From the NCBI GenBank assembly GCA_022478985.1, contig JAKSZP010006608.1, forward strand, positions 186,001 through 250,000: 64,000 bases of DNA, in the 5' to 3' direction. The position numbers were made by a program, and so were the translations under genes. The notes under the pieces are model-generated. The model was not told the DNA's origin and made no database searches. It saw nothing but the letters and a program-made list of their open reading frames with translations. Below are positions 13,057 through 23,849 of this stretch, piece by piece (positions within the stretch are counted from its first letter, which is position 1; the number at the start of each line of letters is the position of its first letter). Source of the stretch: Massospora cicadina (Eukaryota; Entomophthoromycota; Entomophthoromycetes; Entomophthorales; Entomophthoraceae).

Positions 13057-14471
13057 CATGTATGCCTCCAAGTTATCCTAAGTGATTATGGGACCAATTT
13101 TACATCTTATATGATTCTCAATCTAAATGAACTAATGGGAATACAAGGAGTTGTGTCCATATCCTATTAGTCAGAAACAAATGAGATGGTGGAAAGAGTG
13201 GATTTACCTCTATCATCAACGTTACAAAGGTTGGTTATGGGTAAACTTCCGCTTGTAGAGCATATCTTAGTTCAAACACATTCACCTACAATATTAGTTA
13301 CCATTTGGTAACAGGGAAAACGCCGCTTAAGCTTTTATATGGGCGAAGGGCCCTATTGCTGCCAACATTGTATTCCGCCATTGAGCCAGATTTGAGGATG
13401 AGCGCTGAACGATATCTATCTCAGCTGGAAAATATTATGATTAGAATACAATCTTAAGCTTGATATGCTGAAGAGGAAAATTAATACAAAGAAAAAGATG
13501 ACTATAATTGGATGGCGTTTAAAGAGTACCATGTGGTAGATAGGATGCCCTATTGTGACACCCATAATTCTGGGTGAAAAAATAAGTTGGACTCCCTATA
13601 GTTGGTTCCATTTGAAATTATTGCAAGTCAGCAAATGATGCTTATACAATTGAGAATATCATAGATGGTCAAATAGTCAATAGAGTCCATGTGAAATACT
13701 TAAATTTTTGGACTAAGGAGAAAAATAATATAAAAAATATAAAAAAGGAAAAAATAATAAAAAAGGATAAAAAAGGATAAAAAGTTGACAGAATATAAAA
13801 TAAAAATATAATCATTTTAAAAAAAATGATGCTTATTTTGCCATGGAAATGCATCTGTTGATGTTCCCACCTACCAAATGTGGAGGAAGGGGAAGTAAAG
13901 ATGGGAATAAGTCCTGACGTTGACAGGATCAGGATGGGATGAAACTTGATCTGCTGGAATAGTCCCTATGAACAAGCTATTAGGAGGATCAGCTCATGTT
14001 GAAACTCAGTCCACCATGAGTAGTTCCAAGGCGCTAGTGCAGTACTCAGCAATGCCAGATGAGAGGATCCTGAGAACGATGAGAAGTCATTGGAACTTGT
14101 CCTGGAGTTAGTACAAGTTGACTGATGAAGTCACTGAAACTTATCCTGGAGTTGGTACAGGTTGAATGGCAAGCCATCATTGGGAACCCGTCCTGGGGTG
14201 TGTAAAGGTTGACCAGTTCATCTCTCAGCAAGCATACCTAATATGGTACTAGTGTGACATGATTTTATGGTACCATGATCAAGTGAGGCGGCAGCGGGTA
14301 GCAATCAAGGATATGGAGTTGCAAAGCCAAGCATGAAAGCATTGAGTGTGTACAGAGACAAACTTTGCTGAAGTCACAGAAATATGATGGCCAAACATGA
14401 CCACGGCCTAAGGCAGCTTCCATCCCCTAGGGTTCTATCTTCCGCTGAATAATCTTGTCAAGTGCGTGAAA
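13057..14471 (+). pseudogene. Element B integrase core (3' part), C-terminal tail and 3' untranslated region
   Basis: Continues the integrase interrupted by D1. 13074-13210 reads ILSDYGTNFTS then, further on, a TNEMVERV-like segment, matching the second and third acidic blocks of the DDE core. 13490-13720 resembles the C-terminal tail (YTIENIIDGQIVNRVHVKYL-like). An A-rich low-complexity run fills 13716-13830. 13860-14471 shows no coding signal apart from the tandem repeats listed separately. All frames are interrupted. Confidence 0.6.
14081..14217 (+). repeat. Degenerate 46-bp tandem repeat, about three units
   Basis: Three adjacent units share the pattern GAAGTCAxTGxAACTTxTCCTGGAGTTxGTACAxGTTGA, starting near 14081, 14127 and 14171. 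They lie in the untranslated part of element B, upstream of its 3' LTR. No function can be inferred. Confidence 0.55.
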
Positions 14472-15373
14472 TGCTGGAATTTTTAGACCAGATTATACAT
14501 CCATTTAGCAGATTAATCATTTTAAAGATTAATATCTCCAATATGATATTTTGGCAATGATTGCATTTAGAGTATTGGTTGATTATAATCAATGGAAGGA
14601 TTTAATGATTATTCCAATTAGTATTTGCCTGGGATAATCCTCAACAATATTGAACAAGTATTAAATAAGGGATTAGCACATGATAGTTAAAAATTATAAG
14701 TAATCATTCTGATTAAATTAGTGGGGAATTTGTCAAAACTACCAAGGCTTTTTTTAGCTTTTTTCAACAGTAGTAAGCGTCATCAGGCATCCAACCCTAA
14801 TAAATTAGTGTCCAGTTCTTAGCACTAATATATTGTTGTCAAAAATTCGAGGATTATGTTACTCATAAATAAACAAGGCAAAGATATCCGCCAATATTCA
14901 GAAGCTAAAACTCAAGAGTCAACCTATCTGGGGAACAATTAATTAATCTCCAGTAAGAGCTTAAAAGCTGTGCGCCTTTTGTTCTATAGAGGCCCAAAAT
15001 TACCAATAAGTGTGATCAAAATTTGATAATAACTTGGTCTTTATATTTTGGTCGCATAGCTTACCCTTAGGATAAGAGTGCAAGGATTGGATATCCTTAG
15101 GTTATTGTTATTAGATCTCCGGTTGACTCTGCGTGAAGAGGATAGGTTAGAGTTCCCAACCAGAGCAAAGATAACTTTAAGAAGAAGAAGCACCTGTTTA
15201 GCATTGGAACCTTTACTCAACGTAGCTTTTAGGGCAATCAACTTTAATAGTAGTCTTTATACTATTATTGCCCCAGGTTTTTATTTAAGTTAATAAACGC
15301 AATTAGAAAGAATCTGTGCAATTAAATTAGAAGCAAAAGTGAGTTACATCTTAAGAACGTCCTAATTTTAACA
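14472..15373 (+). repeat. 3' LTR of Gypsy element B
   Basis: 902-bp partner of 5464-6367, starting TGCTGGAATTTT and ending TTTTAACA. Element A pol resumes directly after it, which defines the B insertion. Confidence 0.82.
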
Positions 15374-17886
15374 CCAGGGCTCTACACCATGTGGAGACTG
15401 TGGACGCTCTCCCCTTCCAGTCTTACCTTACCAAAAAAGTAAGATTGAGGAAGCCCAGGTGGCGGTGGATCTTAGAAAACTACTCAAAGTCAGACTCTTG
15501 GTGCCTTCGCGCAGCCCTTGGACCTCTCTCTCCTGATGGTTCAGAAGAAGGATGGCAGCCAGCAGGTGGTTATGGACTTTTGACGGCTCAACTCCATCAC
15601 CTTGAAATACAATTTCCTCTGCCCCAAATTGATTCCTCTCTCCGACTGCTTGCTGGATTGCAGTACTTTTCTGCAATGGAATTTGCCAGTGGATATTGGT
15701 AAGTGGAGATCGCCCCTGAAGATTGAGCCAAGTGCGCGCTCATAGCCAATGAAGGGCTATTTGAGCCCTGAGGATGCCCCAGGACCTCTGCAACGCGCCG
15801 GCCACATCTCAACGTGCCATGGTCAGGATCCTTGGTGACTTAAAGCTATCATGTCTCCTCATTTACCTTAAAGACATCACTGTCTTCTCATGAACCTTTG
15901 ATGGGCATGTAGAGCATCTTCAGGAACTTTCGATTGTCTTAAAAAGGCTAAATAAAGCTCAACCTTTCAATGTGCTCCCTCTTCCAGTCAAAAATGGAGT
16001 TTCTGGGACACAAGGTCTCAAAACATGGCATCCATCCCATACTTGACAAAGTTGACGCCATAAAATAGATATCGTTCCCCCAGAGCCTAAGGGTTATTAA
16101 GGTATTCCTTGGGATTGTGGGTTATTATGTCAGTATATACCTTGGTTTACTTACATATCTGAGCCTCTATTTTACCTCCTTCAAAAGAACGTGCCTTTTA
16201 GGTGGTGGCCAGAACAAGAACAGGCTTTCCATGCGTTGAGGACTTCTCTTTGCACTAAACTCATTTTATTTCACCCACGTTTTGATCAACCATTCCTGTT
16301 ATTCACAGATGCAAGCAATGTCGCTGTTGGGGCTATCCTAGCCCAGCATGACGAGAATCTGGGTTACCGCCCAGTGGCCTAATTTAGAAAGACTTTGAGT
16401 AAGGCTGAATGGAACTATAGCATTACTGAATGGGAATGCCTGGATGTCTTGCTAGCAATCAAGCATTTTTGCCTATCTCTACAGCACACACCTTGCCATC
16501 ATCACTGGTCATTCCCTGCTCTGGTGGCTCTAGCAGATAAAGGACCCAGATGGCCGTTTAGCCAGATGGTCCTTAAGTCTGCAGAGCTATGATTTCGCCA
16601 TTGTTCCTCATGTGGGAGCAATCCAACAAATGCCGATGGCTTCTCTAGGATGCAAGTTCTGGCTGAGTTGACCCCAAAGGAAGACTGACTGTATGTTCTG
16701 ATCATTTGACCTGAACGCTGGGAGTTGGAAGCTCCTAAGGTCCAAGATGATCTCTTAAAGATGACCCAAGACACTCAGATCAAGGATGGGCTACTATATA
16801 GGAGGGTCAATACGAAATGGCTCTCTTATGTCCACCCTTCCTCACAAACCAACATTACCATAGAGGGCCATACTACTGTGGGACATGGGGTAGTTAAGAA
16901 AACTCACAAATGTGTGAAAATATGATGTTACTGGTATCAAATGGTGGAAACCATCAAAGAGGTCTTGAAACCTATATTATTTGCCAATTAAAATTTGAGA
17001 CAGTCTTTGTTATCAACGCTCAAAAGTTGCCCCAATTGGACCCTTTAATGTCATTAGCATTGATGTGATAGGCCCTCTCCCACTAGGTTGCATGGCCATA
17101 AATATATCCACCTTCCATGTACCATTGGACCAAATGGGTCAAAGCGATTTTGGTCCCTGCTGCCACTGCAAAAGCCATGTCTCTCTTCCTTATGTACCCC
17201 ATTTTAAATTGGAATAGATGCCCACAAATTTTACTTTCTGACAATGGGTTAAATTTCACCTCGCAGTTAGTCCAAGTACTTAATTCACTTTTTGGCACTA
17301 AACAAAGTTTTTCTGCAACTAACAATTCATCCACTATTGGGGCGGTGAATCACTCTAGTTGAACCTTAATCTCTATTTTCTGGAAGATGGCCGCCTCCAA
17401 CTCTTCTCGCTGGAATCATTATTTACCCATCACTTTGTTTGCCTATAGAATAAGCTAACATCTTTTCATTAGAAGTCCCCCTTTAAAGCTCTATATGGAC
17501 ATTCTCCCCAACTCCCAAATAGCATTCAACCTCTGATCAAACCTCCTCTCCTGAGAACTTTGATACAACCATGGATGCCTTAGCCAATGAAATTGTCTGG
17601 CTTCAAGCCCTGGCCCTGCAAGGTATCATCACCACTACAGGAGGGAGACATCCCAAAATTATGGTTGGCCAACCATCTTTACTTGTTTTCCAATTAGGTG
17701 ACCTCATTCTTTTTTATCACCACTGACCCAAAGGTTGACAGGATAAGCTTGACGTTCTTTGGTCTGGACCTTATAAGGTCATTAATAAGGTGAGCTCTAG
17801 GTATTCCATTTCTTACATCAATCAAGGGCAGTGGTGAATTGAGTGCATGACTGGTTCCTTTGGCCCTATACTTCCCTATGACAGGA
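15374..17886 (+). pseudogene. Element A reverse transcriptase, RNase H and integrase
   Basis: Plus-strand pol of element A downstream of the nested element B. The reverse transcriptase start is clear at 15391-15720: VQKKDGSQQVVMDFRRLNS-like, then PLPQIDSSLRLL and FSAMEFASGYW. RNase H spans about 16190-16480 (FTDASNVAVGAILAQHDEN, then KAEWNYSITEWECL). The integrase zinc finger is at about 16850-16990 and the core at about 17040-17400 (SIDVIGPLP ... SDNGLNFTS). Multiple frameshifts and stops. It is better preserved than A's gag, so the family is firmly Ty3/Gypsy. Confidence 0.75.
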
Positions 17887-17901
17887 TCTTGAGGGGGGCG
17901 T
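17887..17901 (+). other. Polypurine tract of element A
   Basis: CTTGAGGGGGGCGT directly precedes the TG of the 3' LTR, as expected for the plus-strand primer of a Gypsy element. Confidence 0.6.
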
Positions 17902-18307
17902 TGTTGGAATTTGAGATGACAAGCAAGCTGAAATCCCTGCTCCTAAATTGAGCCTTGACAGATTGACTATTAAACCAGCATGAACGAAACCTTATCCTGA
18001 AGGCACCAAAACTAGATTTGATAAGGAAGCTATACGCATATAAGAATTAATGAAATCAACTTCCTGAATCCCGTCCCCACTTTCTGAAATCATATGAAGC
18101 GCCACCCCCACCACTGAGGTCATGAGGATGATGCATTACATTGAGTGCACCAGTTAGGCGGTCAATCCAGAAAGCAGTAAAAGATCATGATCCTACAGGG
18201 CCACAAAGGTTCCTGATGCACCATGTCCCCACATGCCCTATAAATATTGACGCTCTTTAACACAATAAAGTAGTTTATATTCTCCCTATCTTTTCGTTTT
18301 TTGCCCT
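17902..18307 (+). repeat. 3' LTR of element A, left part (interrupted by element C)
   Basis: Begins TGTTGGAATTTG and aligns with 1891-2290. It contains TATAAATA (18239-18246) followed 17 bp later by AATAAA (18264-18269), a compact promoter-polyadenylation layout. At 18307 it is interrupted by element C and resumes at 23192-23266. Confidence 0.8.
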
Positions 18308-19179
18308 TGTGGGATCCTCCAATGGATGCCACAGATAATTTATTAAAATGAGATATCTACTTTTTATAATAAAAGCAATAGATAACACTTGTTAAAGTTT
18401 TTTATGTTTTTTATTAATAGGCAGGGCAAAAACCAAAAAGGTCCTTTTCTCAATACTAGTTTTTCCTATTTAAACTAGTTCAGATTTTAAGACCATGGGT
18501 ATTTGAGGCAAAAAAATGTAAAGCTCAGTTATCTAAATTAAGTAATATAGGCTTTCAGCCTATCAGATCAAAGATAAAATTTTTGAGGCAAAACTGACCC
18601 GTGTGGTAATGATTTGATGAATTGTATCCAATCATCAGCGAGTAAAATCTTTTCACCTTGGTGGTGGTCAGACTCGGGTGGTAATGATTGGCTAATTTGT
18701 ACCCAATCATTGTCAAGTAATATCTTCTCACCTTGGCAGTGGTCAGATTCAGGTGGTAATGATTTGTTAATTGTTACCCTATTAGCTTTGAGTAAAGTCT
18801 TTTCACCTTGGCGGTGGTCAGACTCATGTGGTAATGATTGGTTAATTTGCACCCAATCATCAATGGGTAAAATCTTCTCACCCCGCGGAGGTTCGATCCA
18901 TGCAATATCAAACTCCTCAAATTTGGCTGAGAAGTTGGAGAAATCCTATTAATAGTATTTACCTTTTTAAGCCAATTTTTGTGATAAACTGTATTTTTCC
19001 AATGGTTAGGATTCCACTGAGAATCCGCTAAGGTCTTTTCACTGTGAGTACGCATAGCATTGATATCCACAATATTATTTGAAGATTGGGCAGGTGATGG
19101 GTCAATCATAGTAACAGATTTGGGAGCACTAATATCTCCAACATTCTTTTTCTTTAATCAAAAAGGAGAATATCTGACA
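18308..19179 (-). repeat. 3' LTR of element C
   Basis: 872-bp LTR; on the plus strand it begins TGTGGGATCC and ends CTGACA. Nearly identical to 22318-23191. It contains the 75-bp tandem repeats at 18598-18890. The protease frame of element C ends just inside it (19158). Confidence 0.85.
18598..18890 (-). repeat. 75-bp tandem repeats in LTR C (3' copy)
   Basis: Four units start at 18598, 18673, 18748 and 18823, an exact 75-bp period; the last is incomplete. Each carries GGTGGTAATGAT ... TCACCTTGG ... GTGGTCAGA with about 10-20% differences between units. The period is a multiple of three, and both strands stay open across the repeat; on the minus strand it reads as a 25-residue motif of the type SLPPESDHxQGEKIL. 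They lie in the LTR, so they may be promoter or enhancer repeats, or coding. Confidence 0.8.
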
Positions 19180-19679
19180 TTGCCCCTCTCAAGAATTTTG
19201 GTAGGGGTGTTGCGGTTATGGTAGAGTAATTCCTTATTATCCACTTGAGAGGTAGGAAGAGGGGTGCGGAGCTTATTGGCAGCCTGCCCTTTTTTAGTGG
19301 CTGTTTTTGTGAGGTTGGTGTACATGCAAGAGTAATCCTTCTTGCTGGGTTTGGTATTGGCTAGAACTAAGGGAACTTGATAATTGAGCAACAACAAGAA
19401 CCCTTGCTTCATATTGATAATGCTGTCATACTCAATCATAAACTGAGTACCTATAAGCATCTCATAATTGTTATTCTCCAAAGCCACTGTGGGGGCTGAT
19501 AGAATAAGCTTCCCAATACAAATGGGAAGCGACAAGTAAGCACCAAGTGCGCGGGTGTTGTTAGGACCAGCGGCCCCAAAGTCTTGGTTGTAAACCAAGT
19601 CAGGTGCAAGTTTGATTTTTTTCATCAACTTGGAGGAGATTATGTTTACTGGGGAGCCTGTATCTAGGATGGCCATCAC
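19158..19679 (-). pseudogene. Element C retropepsin-like protease
   Basis: 173-residue open frame on the minus strand. Near its start it has the aspartic protease signature DTGSPVNIISS, and near residues 67-80 an ALENNNYEMLIGTQ segment that fits the flap/second-strand region of Gypsy proteases; element I has the equivalent ALENDNY. It probably belongs to a Gag-Pro polyprotein, but it is separated from gag by a stop or frameshift at about 19680-19690 and ends inside the 3' LTR. No pol domain follows. Among the best-preserved retroelement frames in the window. Confidence 0.7.
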
Positions 19680-19688
19680 CCAAGCTTT

Positions 19689-20998
19689 TTAGATAACCAC
19701 GTTGACCTTTGTAAGTGTCCCCCCAAATAATGGCGATAGCGCTAAGACCTCCTTAAGATGGAAATTGGAAGTTAATTTGCATGCGGTCTCAGGGTAGTTT
19801 TCCTTGATGGATTTCATGGTATGGGCATGATGGATAGGGTGAATAAGGTGAGATAACACCTTATCTGCGTCGCTGGCAGTATTTTTGACAATTGGCTCCC
19901 CTAAAACTTGGCAGAGATACATCTCTTTGGGTATGGTGGCTTCGTCTACTCCTCCAGCATTCAATCGATTGGGGACTTCCACCTCAGCAGGTGCTACTAC
20001 AACAATAGCTGACCTCATCTGTATCCCCCTCAGAATCATCCCCTGGGGTATTTGTAACGCGAGGCAATGGCATAAGTTGTTTAAATGATTTAGGCACATG
20101 AGTTTTGTCAGCAATAGGTGTTCCTTTCCCTATGCTAACATTTATTTTCCCTGCTCCTGTTCCTCAGCATCAGCTTTCTTTTTCCAGTACATAGCCTCCA
20201 TGTGTCCAAACTCTTTGCAGTATTTGCACCGAGGGCATTCAGAACGTTTTGCTTTGGGATTTTGCTCTTCAGGTCCCATTATCTGAAGGGGCTCCTTCTT
20301 GTCTTCAATAGCTAAGGCCTGAGGCTTAGGCTTTGAATCCTCAATAGTTAAAACGCGACGACGAGATACTGCTCCACGTGGAACTTTGAGCTTATGGAAA
20401 TCTGCGACATCTATAAACGCTTCCTTGATGTCTTGAACGGTATGGAAATAGCGTTTAACGGAGGTGATGTGCATTGCTAACGATGGGTAAGTAGCCACTC
20501 CAGTCAGAACGGCGGCTACAGCATCATCCAAAGTCAACATCTTTGAGGTTAACAATGTCTGTGCTTCCATATAGAATCATTCCGCAAAGGTGGCCACTGA
20601 CTCTCTTTTTGGATACTCATACACATAAAGGCTTGCTTTTTCATGCTTAAATCCTGTTTTGAGCTGAACGTGTTTATGAGAGCCTCTTTAACTTTGGACC
20701 AGGTGCTAAGAGCATCCATATGTGGGACCATCACCTCCTGTGCCATGCGGCCCAAACAGGAAAGGATATGTTTGGCCTTTTGTTGATCAGTCGCCCCTTC
20801 CATAGCTGCTTCATAAACGTATAAAAACGAAACAATGCTACCCTCGCTGAGGATAAACTTGTCTTTAAACGTTGGTTTGAATGAATTGTAATCATTCCTG
20901 GTAAGGGTATGAATAGCTGGAGCTTCTGTTATTTGGGTTTCAGAGCGGTAGCTTAACTGATCAAAGGTCCATTTAAGGCAATCAAACTGATCTTTCAT
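19689..20998 (-). pseudogene. Element C gag core and nucleocapsid
   Basis: Minus-strand gag in overlapping frames: 20549-20998 (capsid-like, including FKPTFKDKFILSEGSIVSFL), 20142-20570 (MEAQTLLTSKMLTLDDAVAAVL and a zinc knuckle) and 19689-20114. The knuckle reads CKYCKEFGHMEAMY: the first three ligands of CX2CX4HX4C are kept and the last Cys is Tyr. Frames change at about 20560 and 20140, so at least two frameshifts break the protein. The same LDDA block occurs in the gags of A, I and M, linking the families. Confidence 0.65.
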
Positions 20999-21298
20999 GG
21001 CTTCAAGTCAGATTTCCATTTTAGAGGGCTTCTAGAGGCCCAGTTTCACATAATCTTAGTTGAGCTTCAATCCCTGATTAATGAGTTTCAAGATCTTCCA
21101 CTCGATTTTCCATTGCAGAGACTTGAAAACGAAGTTGTGACACCATTGAGCTTAGGTTTAACTGAGCAGTTTCCACGGCTTTCACGCGGTTTTTCAGCCT
21201 TCTTTCATTTGTTTACACCCTTCATCATCATGAGGGTGGAAGCTGGGGCCTTGTACCCCCTCCTTAATCTGTTCATACTTCCGCTTGACCTGTGTTAG

Positions 21299-22317
21299 TC
21301 AACTATATACTTCCTTCAACAGCACAGGGCTTTCCAGCAAAGCTTTTATCCCTTTTGCTTCAATCTCACATTCAGTCAGGCGACGTGCCAAATATTTGGC
21401 ATTTTCAATTGAAGCTTTGAGAGCTAGCTCCTTTTCTAGCTGAACAACCTTGGCTGCGAGGGTGGTGGTGGCGCTAGATGGTTCAAGCAACAGATGACAT
21501 TCAAGCTCATCAACACGCGAAAAGGCCTGAATTAACTGTTGCTCCATCACAGCCACACGCTGTTCATATTTCTCTTGAAGGATGGAGTCATAGGCTGAAA
21601 GGTCACTATGCGTTTGCTCATTTTTCTTCTCAAGTTCTTTAGCAAACTCCTCCAACAACGAGCGTGTGCTAGTGGAGGAAGCGTTCAGTTCATCCTGGAA
21701 TATCTTCATGGCCTCCTTGACATACTTTACAATCCCAGTGTCCATAGTAATAAGTCAGTCATGCAGCTGTATGATGAAGTTGTGATTAGCTTCCACACCA
21801 GAATTAACTGCTCTAAGATGTTCAGAGGTCAGTTGGTACAACTTTTCATAAGCTAAATTCAGAGCTGCATGGGTATCTAGGTGTTGATAAAGCTCTTCAT
21901 GATGGCTGGCTAAGAGATGCATCATATGGACCATGGCAGGGTGAGCAAACTTGCATATGTAGGTAGTCAAATTTGTAAGCTGACCATAGGTCTCTGGGAG
22001 GACACTAGTCTCATAGAGAAACAAGTGGCATTCCTCTACCAACGACGCTTGTTTGTGAGATGCAATGTCGCCAGGGTTAAGGATGCCATGAGTAAGATCT
22101 CTCACAGCTTCAGTGGCTGGCCAAGTGATGCAATGAGACTCAGGTATTAATATGGGCTCAAATTGTTCTTCTTCAGATATCAGAGCAGTAGGGCTGTCCA
22201 TTTGATCATTTTCTTCAGTCTCTTCCCCATTTCGCACCCAACAGGTGACACTCTTCATTTCTTTATAATACTTATTGAAGTATTCAGGGGGCTCAACCCT
22301 TATAGTGAGCACCAATT
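21299..22317 (-). pseudogene. Element C gag N-terminal coiled-coil region
   Basis: Two long minus-strand frames, 21755-22342 (about 195 codons) and 21299-21745 (148 codons), lie between the primer site and the capsid part. The second is strongly coiled-coil-like (heptad-rich, Lys/Glu-rich, with ELEKKNEQTHSDL). The first reads without stop across the primer site into the LTR, but its upstream codon is GTG; the first ATG is near 22255. 20999-21298 between this and the capsid part has several stops. Probably the N-terminal half of a long Gag. Confidence 0.55.
22296..22314 (-). other. Primer-binding site of element C
   Basis: On the minus strand TGGTGCTCACTATAAGGGT, three bases inside the 5' LTR boundary; same class as the sites of A, B and L. 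Confidence 0.7.
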
Positions 22318-23191
22318 TGTGAGATCCGCCAATGGATGCCACAAATAATTTATTAAAATGAGATATTTACTTTTTATAATAAAAGCAATAGATAACACTT
22401 GTTAAAGCTCCTTATGTTTTTTATTAATAGGCAGGGCAAAAACCAAAAAAGGTCCTTTTCTCAATACTAGTTTTTCCTATTTAAACTAGTTCAGATTTTA
22501 AGACCATGGGTATTTGAGGCAAAAAAATGTAAAGCTCAGTTATCTAAATTAAGTAATATAGGCTTTCAGCCTATCAGATCAAAGATAAAATTTTTGAGGC
22601 AAAACTGACCCGTGTGGTAATGATTTGATGAATTGTATTCAATCATCAGCGAGTAAAATCTTTTCACCTTGGTGGTGGTCAGACTCGGGTGGTAATGATT
22701 GGCTAATTTGTACCCAATCATTGTCAAGTAATATCTTCTCACCTTGGCAGTGGTCAGATTCAGGTGGTAATGATTTGTTAATTGTTACCCTATCAGCTTT
22801 GAGTAAAATCTTTTTACCTTGGCGGTGGTCAGACTCATGTGGTAATGATTAGTTGATTTGTACCCAATCATCAATGGGTGAAATCTTCTCACCCCGCGGA
22901 GGTTCGGATCCATGCAATATCAAACTCCTCAAATTTGGCTGAGAAGTTGGAGTAATCCTATTATTAGTATTTACCTTTTTAAGCCAATTTTTGTGATAAA
23001 CCATATTTTTCCAATGGTTAGGATTCCTTTAAGAATCTGCTAAGGTCTTTTTGCTGTGGGTGCTCATAGCATTGATATCCACAATATTATTTGAAGATCA
23101 GGCAGGTGATGGACCAATCATAGTAGCAGATTTGGGAGCACTAATACCTCCAACATTCTTTTTCTTTAATCAAAAAGGAGAATGTCCAACA
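22318..23191 (-). repeat. 5' LTR of element C
   Basis: 874-bp LTR, near-identical to 18308-19179; on the minus strand it begins TGTTGGACATTCTCC and ends CTCACA. It contains the same four 75-bp repeats (22609 to about 22903). The host sequence of LTR A resumes immediately after the GCCCT duplication at 23192. Confidence 0.85.
22609..22903 (-). repeat. 75-bp tandem repeats in LTR C (5' copy)
   Basis: Same four-unit array as at 18598-18890, with equal spacing and only scattered substitutions, so the array was present in the element before insertion. Confidence 0.8.
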
Positions 23192-23266
23192 GCCCTCTCA
23201 CCTGATTTTCAGCTTTGAGCCCATTTGTGGACTTTGGTGACAGTTAAAAAACTGTTACTTTGAGAA
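23192..23266 (+). repeat. 3' LTR of element A, right part
   Basis: Completes the LTR interrupted at 18307: after the GCCCT duplication, CAGCTTTGAGCCCA and GACAGTTAAAAAACTG align with about 2293-2368 of the 5' LTR. Joined length is about 476 bp against 478 bp for the 5' copy. Confidence 0.75.
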
Positions 23267-23267
23267 G

Positions 23268-23815
23268 GGTTATAGTTATATTTAGCATTCAATTCAATCT
23301 AATGATGGATATCTGAGCCCATGATAAAGATTTAGATGAACCAATTGTTGGGGATAATCCTGACTAAATTTATTGATCCTCCTGATTTATGGTTCAAACC
23401 CAAGTTAGGCGATCAAATGATGTTTGACTGAAACCTCCTGATATCGTAGTTCAAACCCAATATATGAGGCTATCAAATCCTGTTTAAAAAGTCACCATAA
23501 TGTTGCAGAGTCTCAGATTTCAGGTTAGTATAGATCTCAGCTTGGAAGCGCTTAGAGATTTTTCTTTAAAAATAAATTTTGAGCTTATATATATTTGTTT
23601 GAAGAAAATAAAGATTAAATTTATTTTAACAATTTAACTTTATGTACCACTAAATAATTAGCAAGATACAATGATTTACCAATTAAGTATTGTTTTCCAT
23701 TAGTTGAAGAATTTTATTTACTATTTTAAAGTATACTTTTTGACATCCTTACGCCTTGGGCTTTATTTGCCTCACTTCAGTTGGATGAGTAGAGTATTTT
23801 CCTTTTGTTGTGACA
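23268..23815 (+). repeat. 5' LTR of Gypsy element I
   Basis: About 548 bp, ending TTGTGACA at 23815. It aligns with 28644-28919 joined to 30835-31114; shared blocks include GGTTAGTATAGATCTCAGCTTG and CAATTGGATGAGTA-like. The left edge is uncertain by about 10 bp because it abuts the end of LTR A and the expected TG is mutated. Confidence 0.72.
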
Positions 23816-23819
23816 AAAC

Positions 23820-23836
23820 TGGTGTACCCTGCCAGG
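23820..23836 (+). other. Primer-binding site of element I
   Basis: TGGTGTACCCTGCCAGG four bases after the LTR. It matches the site of element M but differs from the TGGTGCTCACTACAGGGG class of A, B, C and L, suggesting a different primer tRNA. Confidence 0.6.
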
Positions 23837-23849
23837 TCACCCTGAGGTC

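Larger units (their letters stand above)
18308..23191 (-). mobile_element. Element C: non-autonomous Gypsy element (gag-protease only)
   Basis: A 4.88-kb LTR element on the minus strand: LTRs 22318-23191 (5') and 18308-19179 (3'), bounded by a perfect 5-bp target duplication GCCCT (18303-18307 and 23192-23196) inside the 3' LTR of element A. The internal region (19180-22317) holds a primer site, a gag split over several frames and a retropepsin, but no reverse transcriptase, RNase H or integrase. By eye the LTR copies differ at only a few percent of positions, far less than in A, B or I, so C is the youngest Gypsy insertion here. Mobilisation would have required pol supplied in trans. Confidence 0.85.

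Noticed and set aside
14040..14231. Tandem units at 14081-14217 considered as a CRISPR-like or regulatory array
   Set aside because: Units are directly adjacent and diverged, with no constant repeat and variable spacer; they are an ordinary degenerate tandem repeat in a eukaryotic retroelement.
18885..18900. B-box-like GGTTCGATCC in LTR C
   Set aside because: The second LTR copy reads GGTTCGGATCC, no A box or tRNA fold is present, and the match looks accidental.
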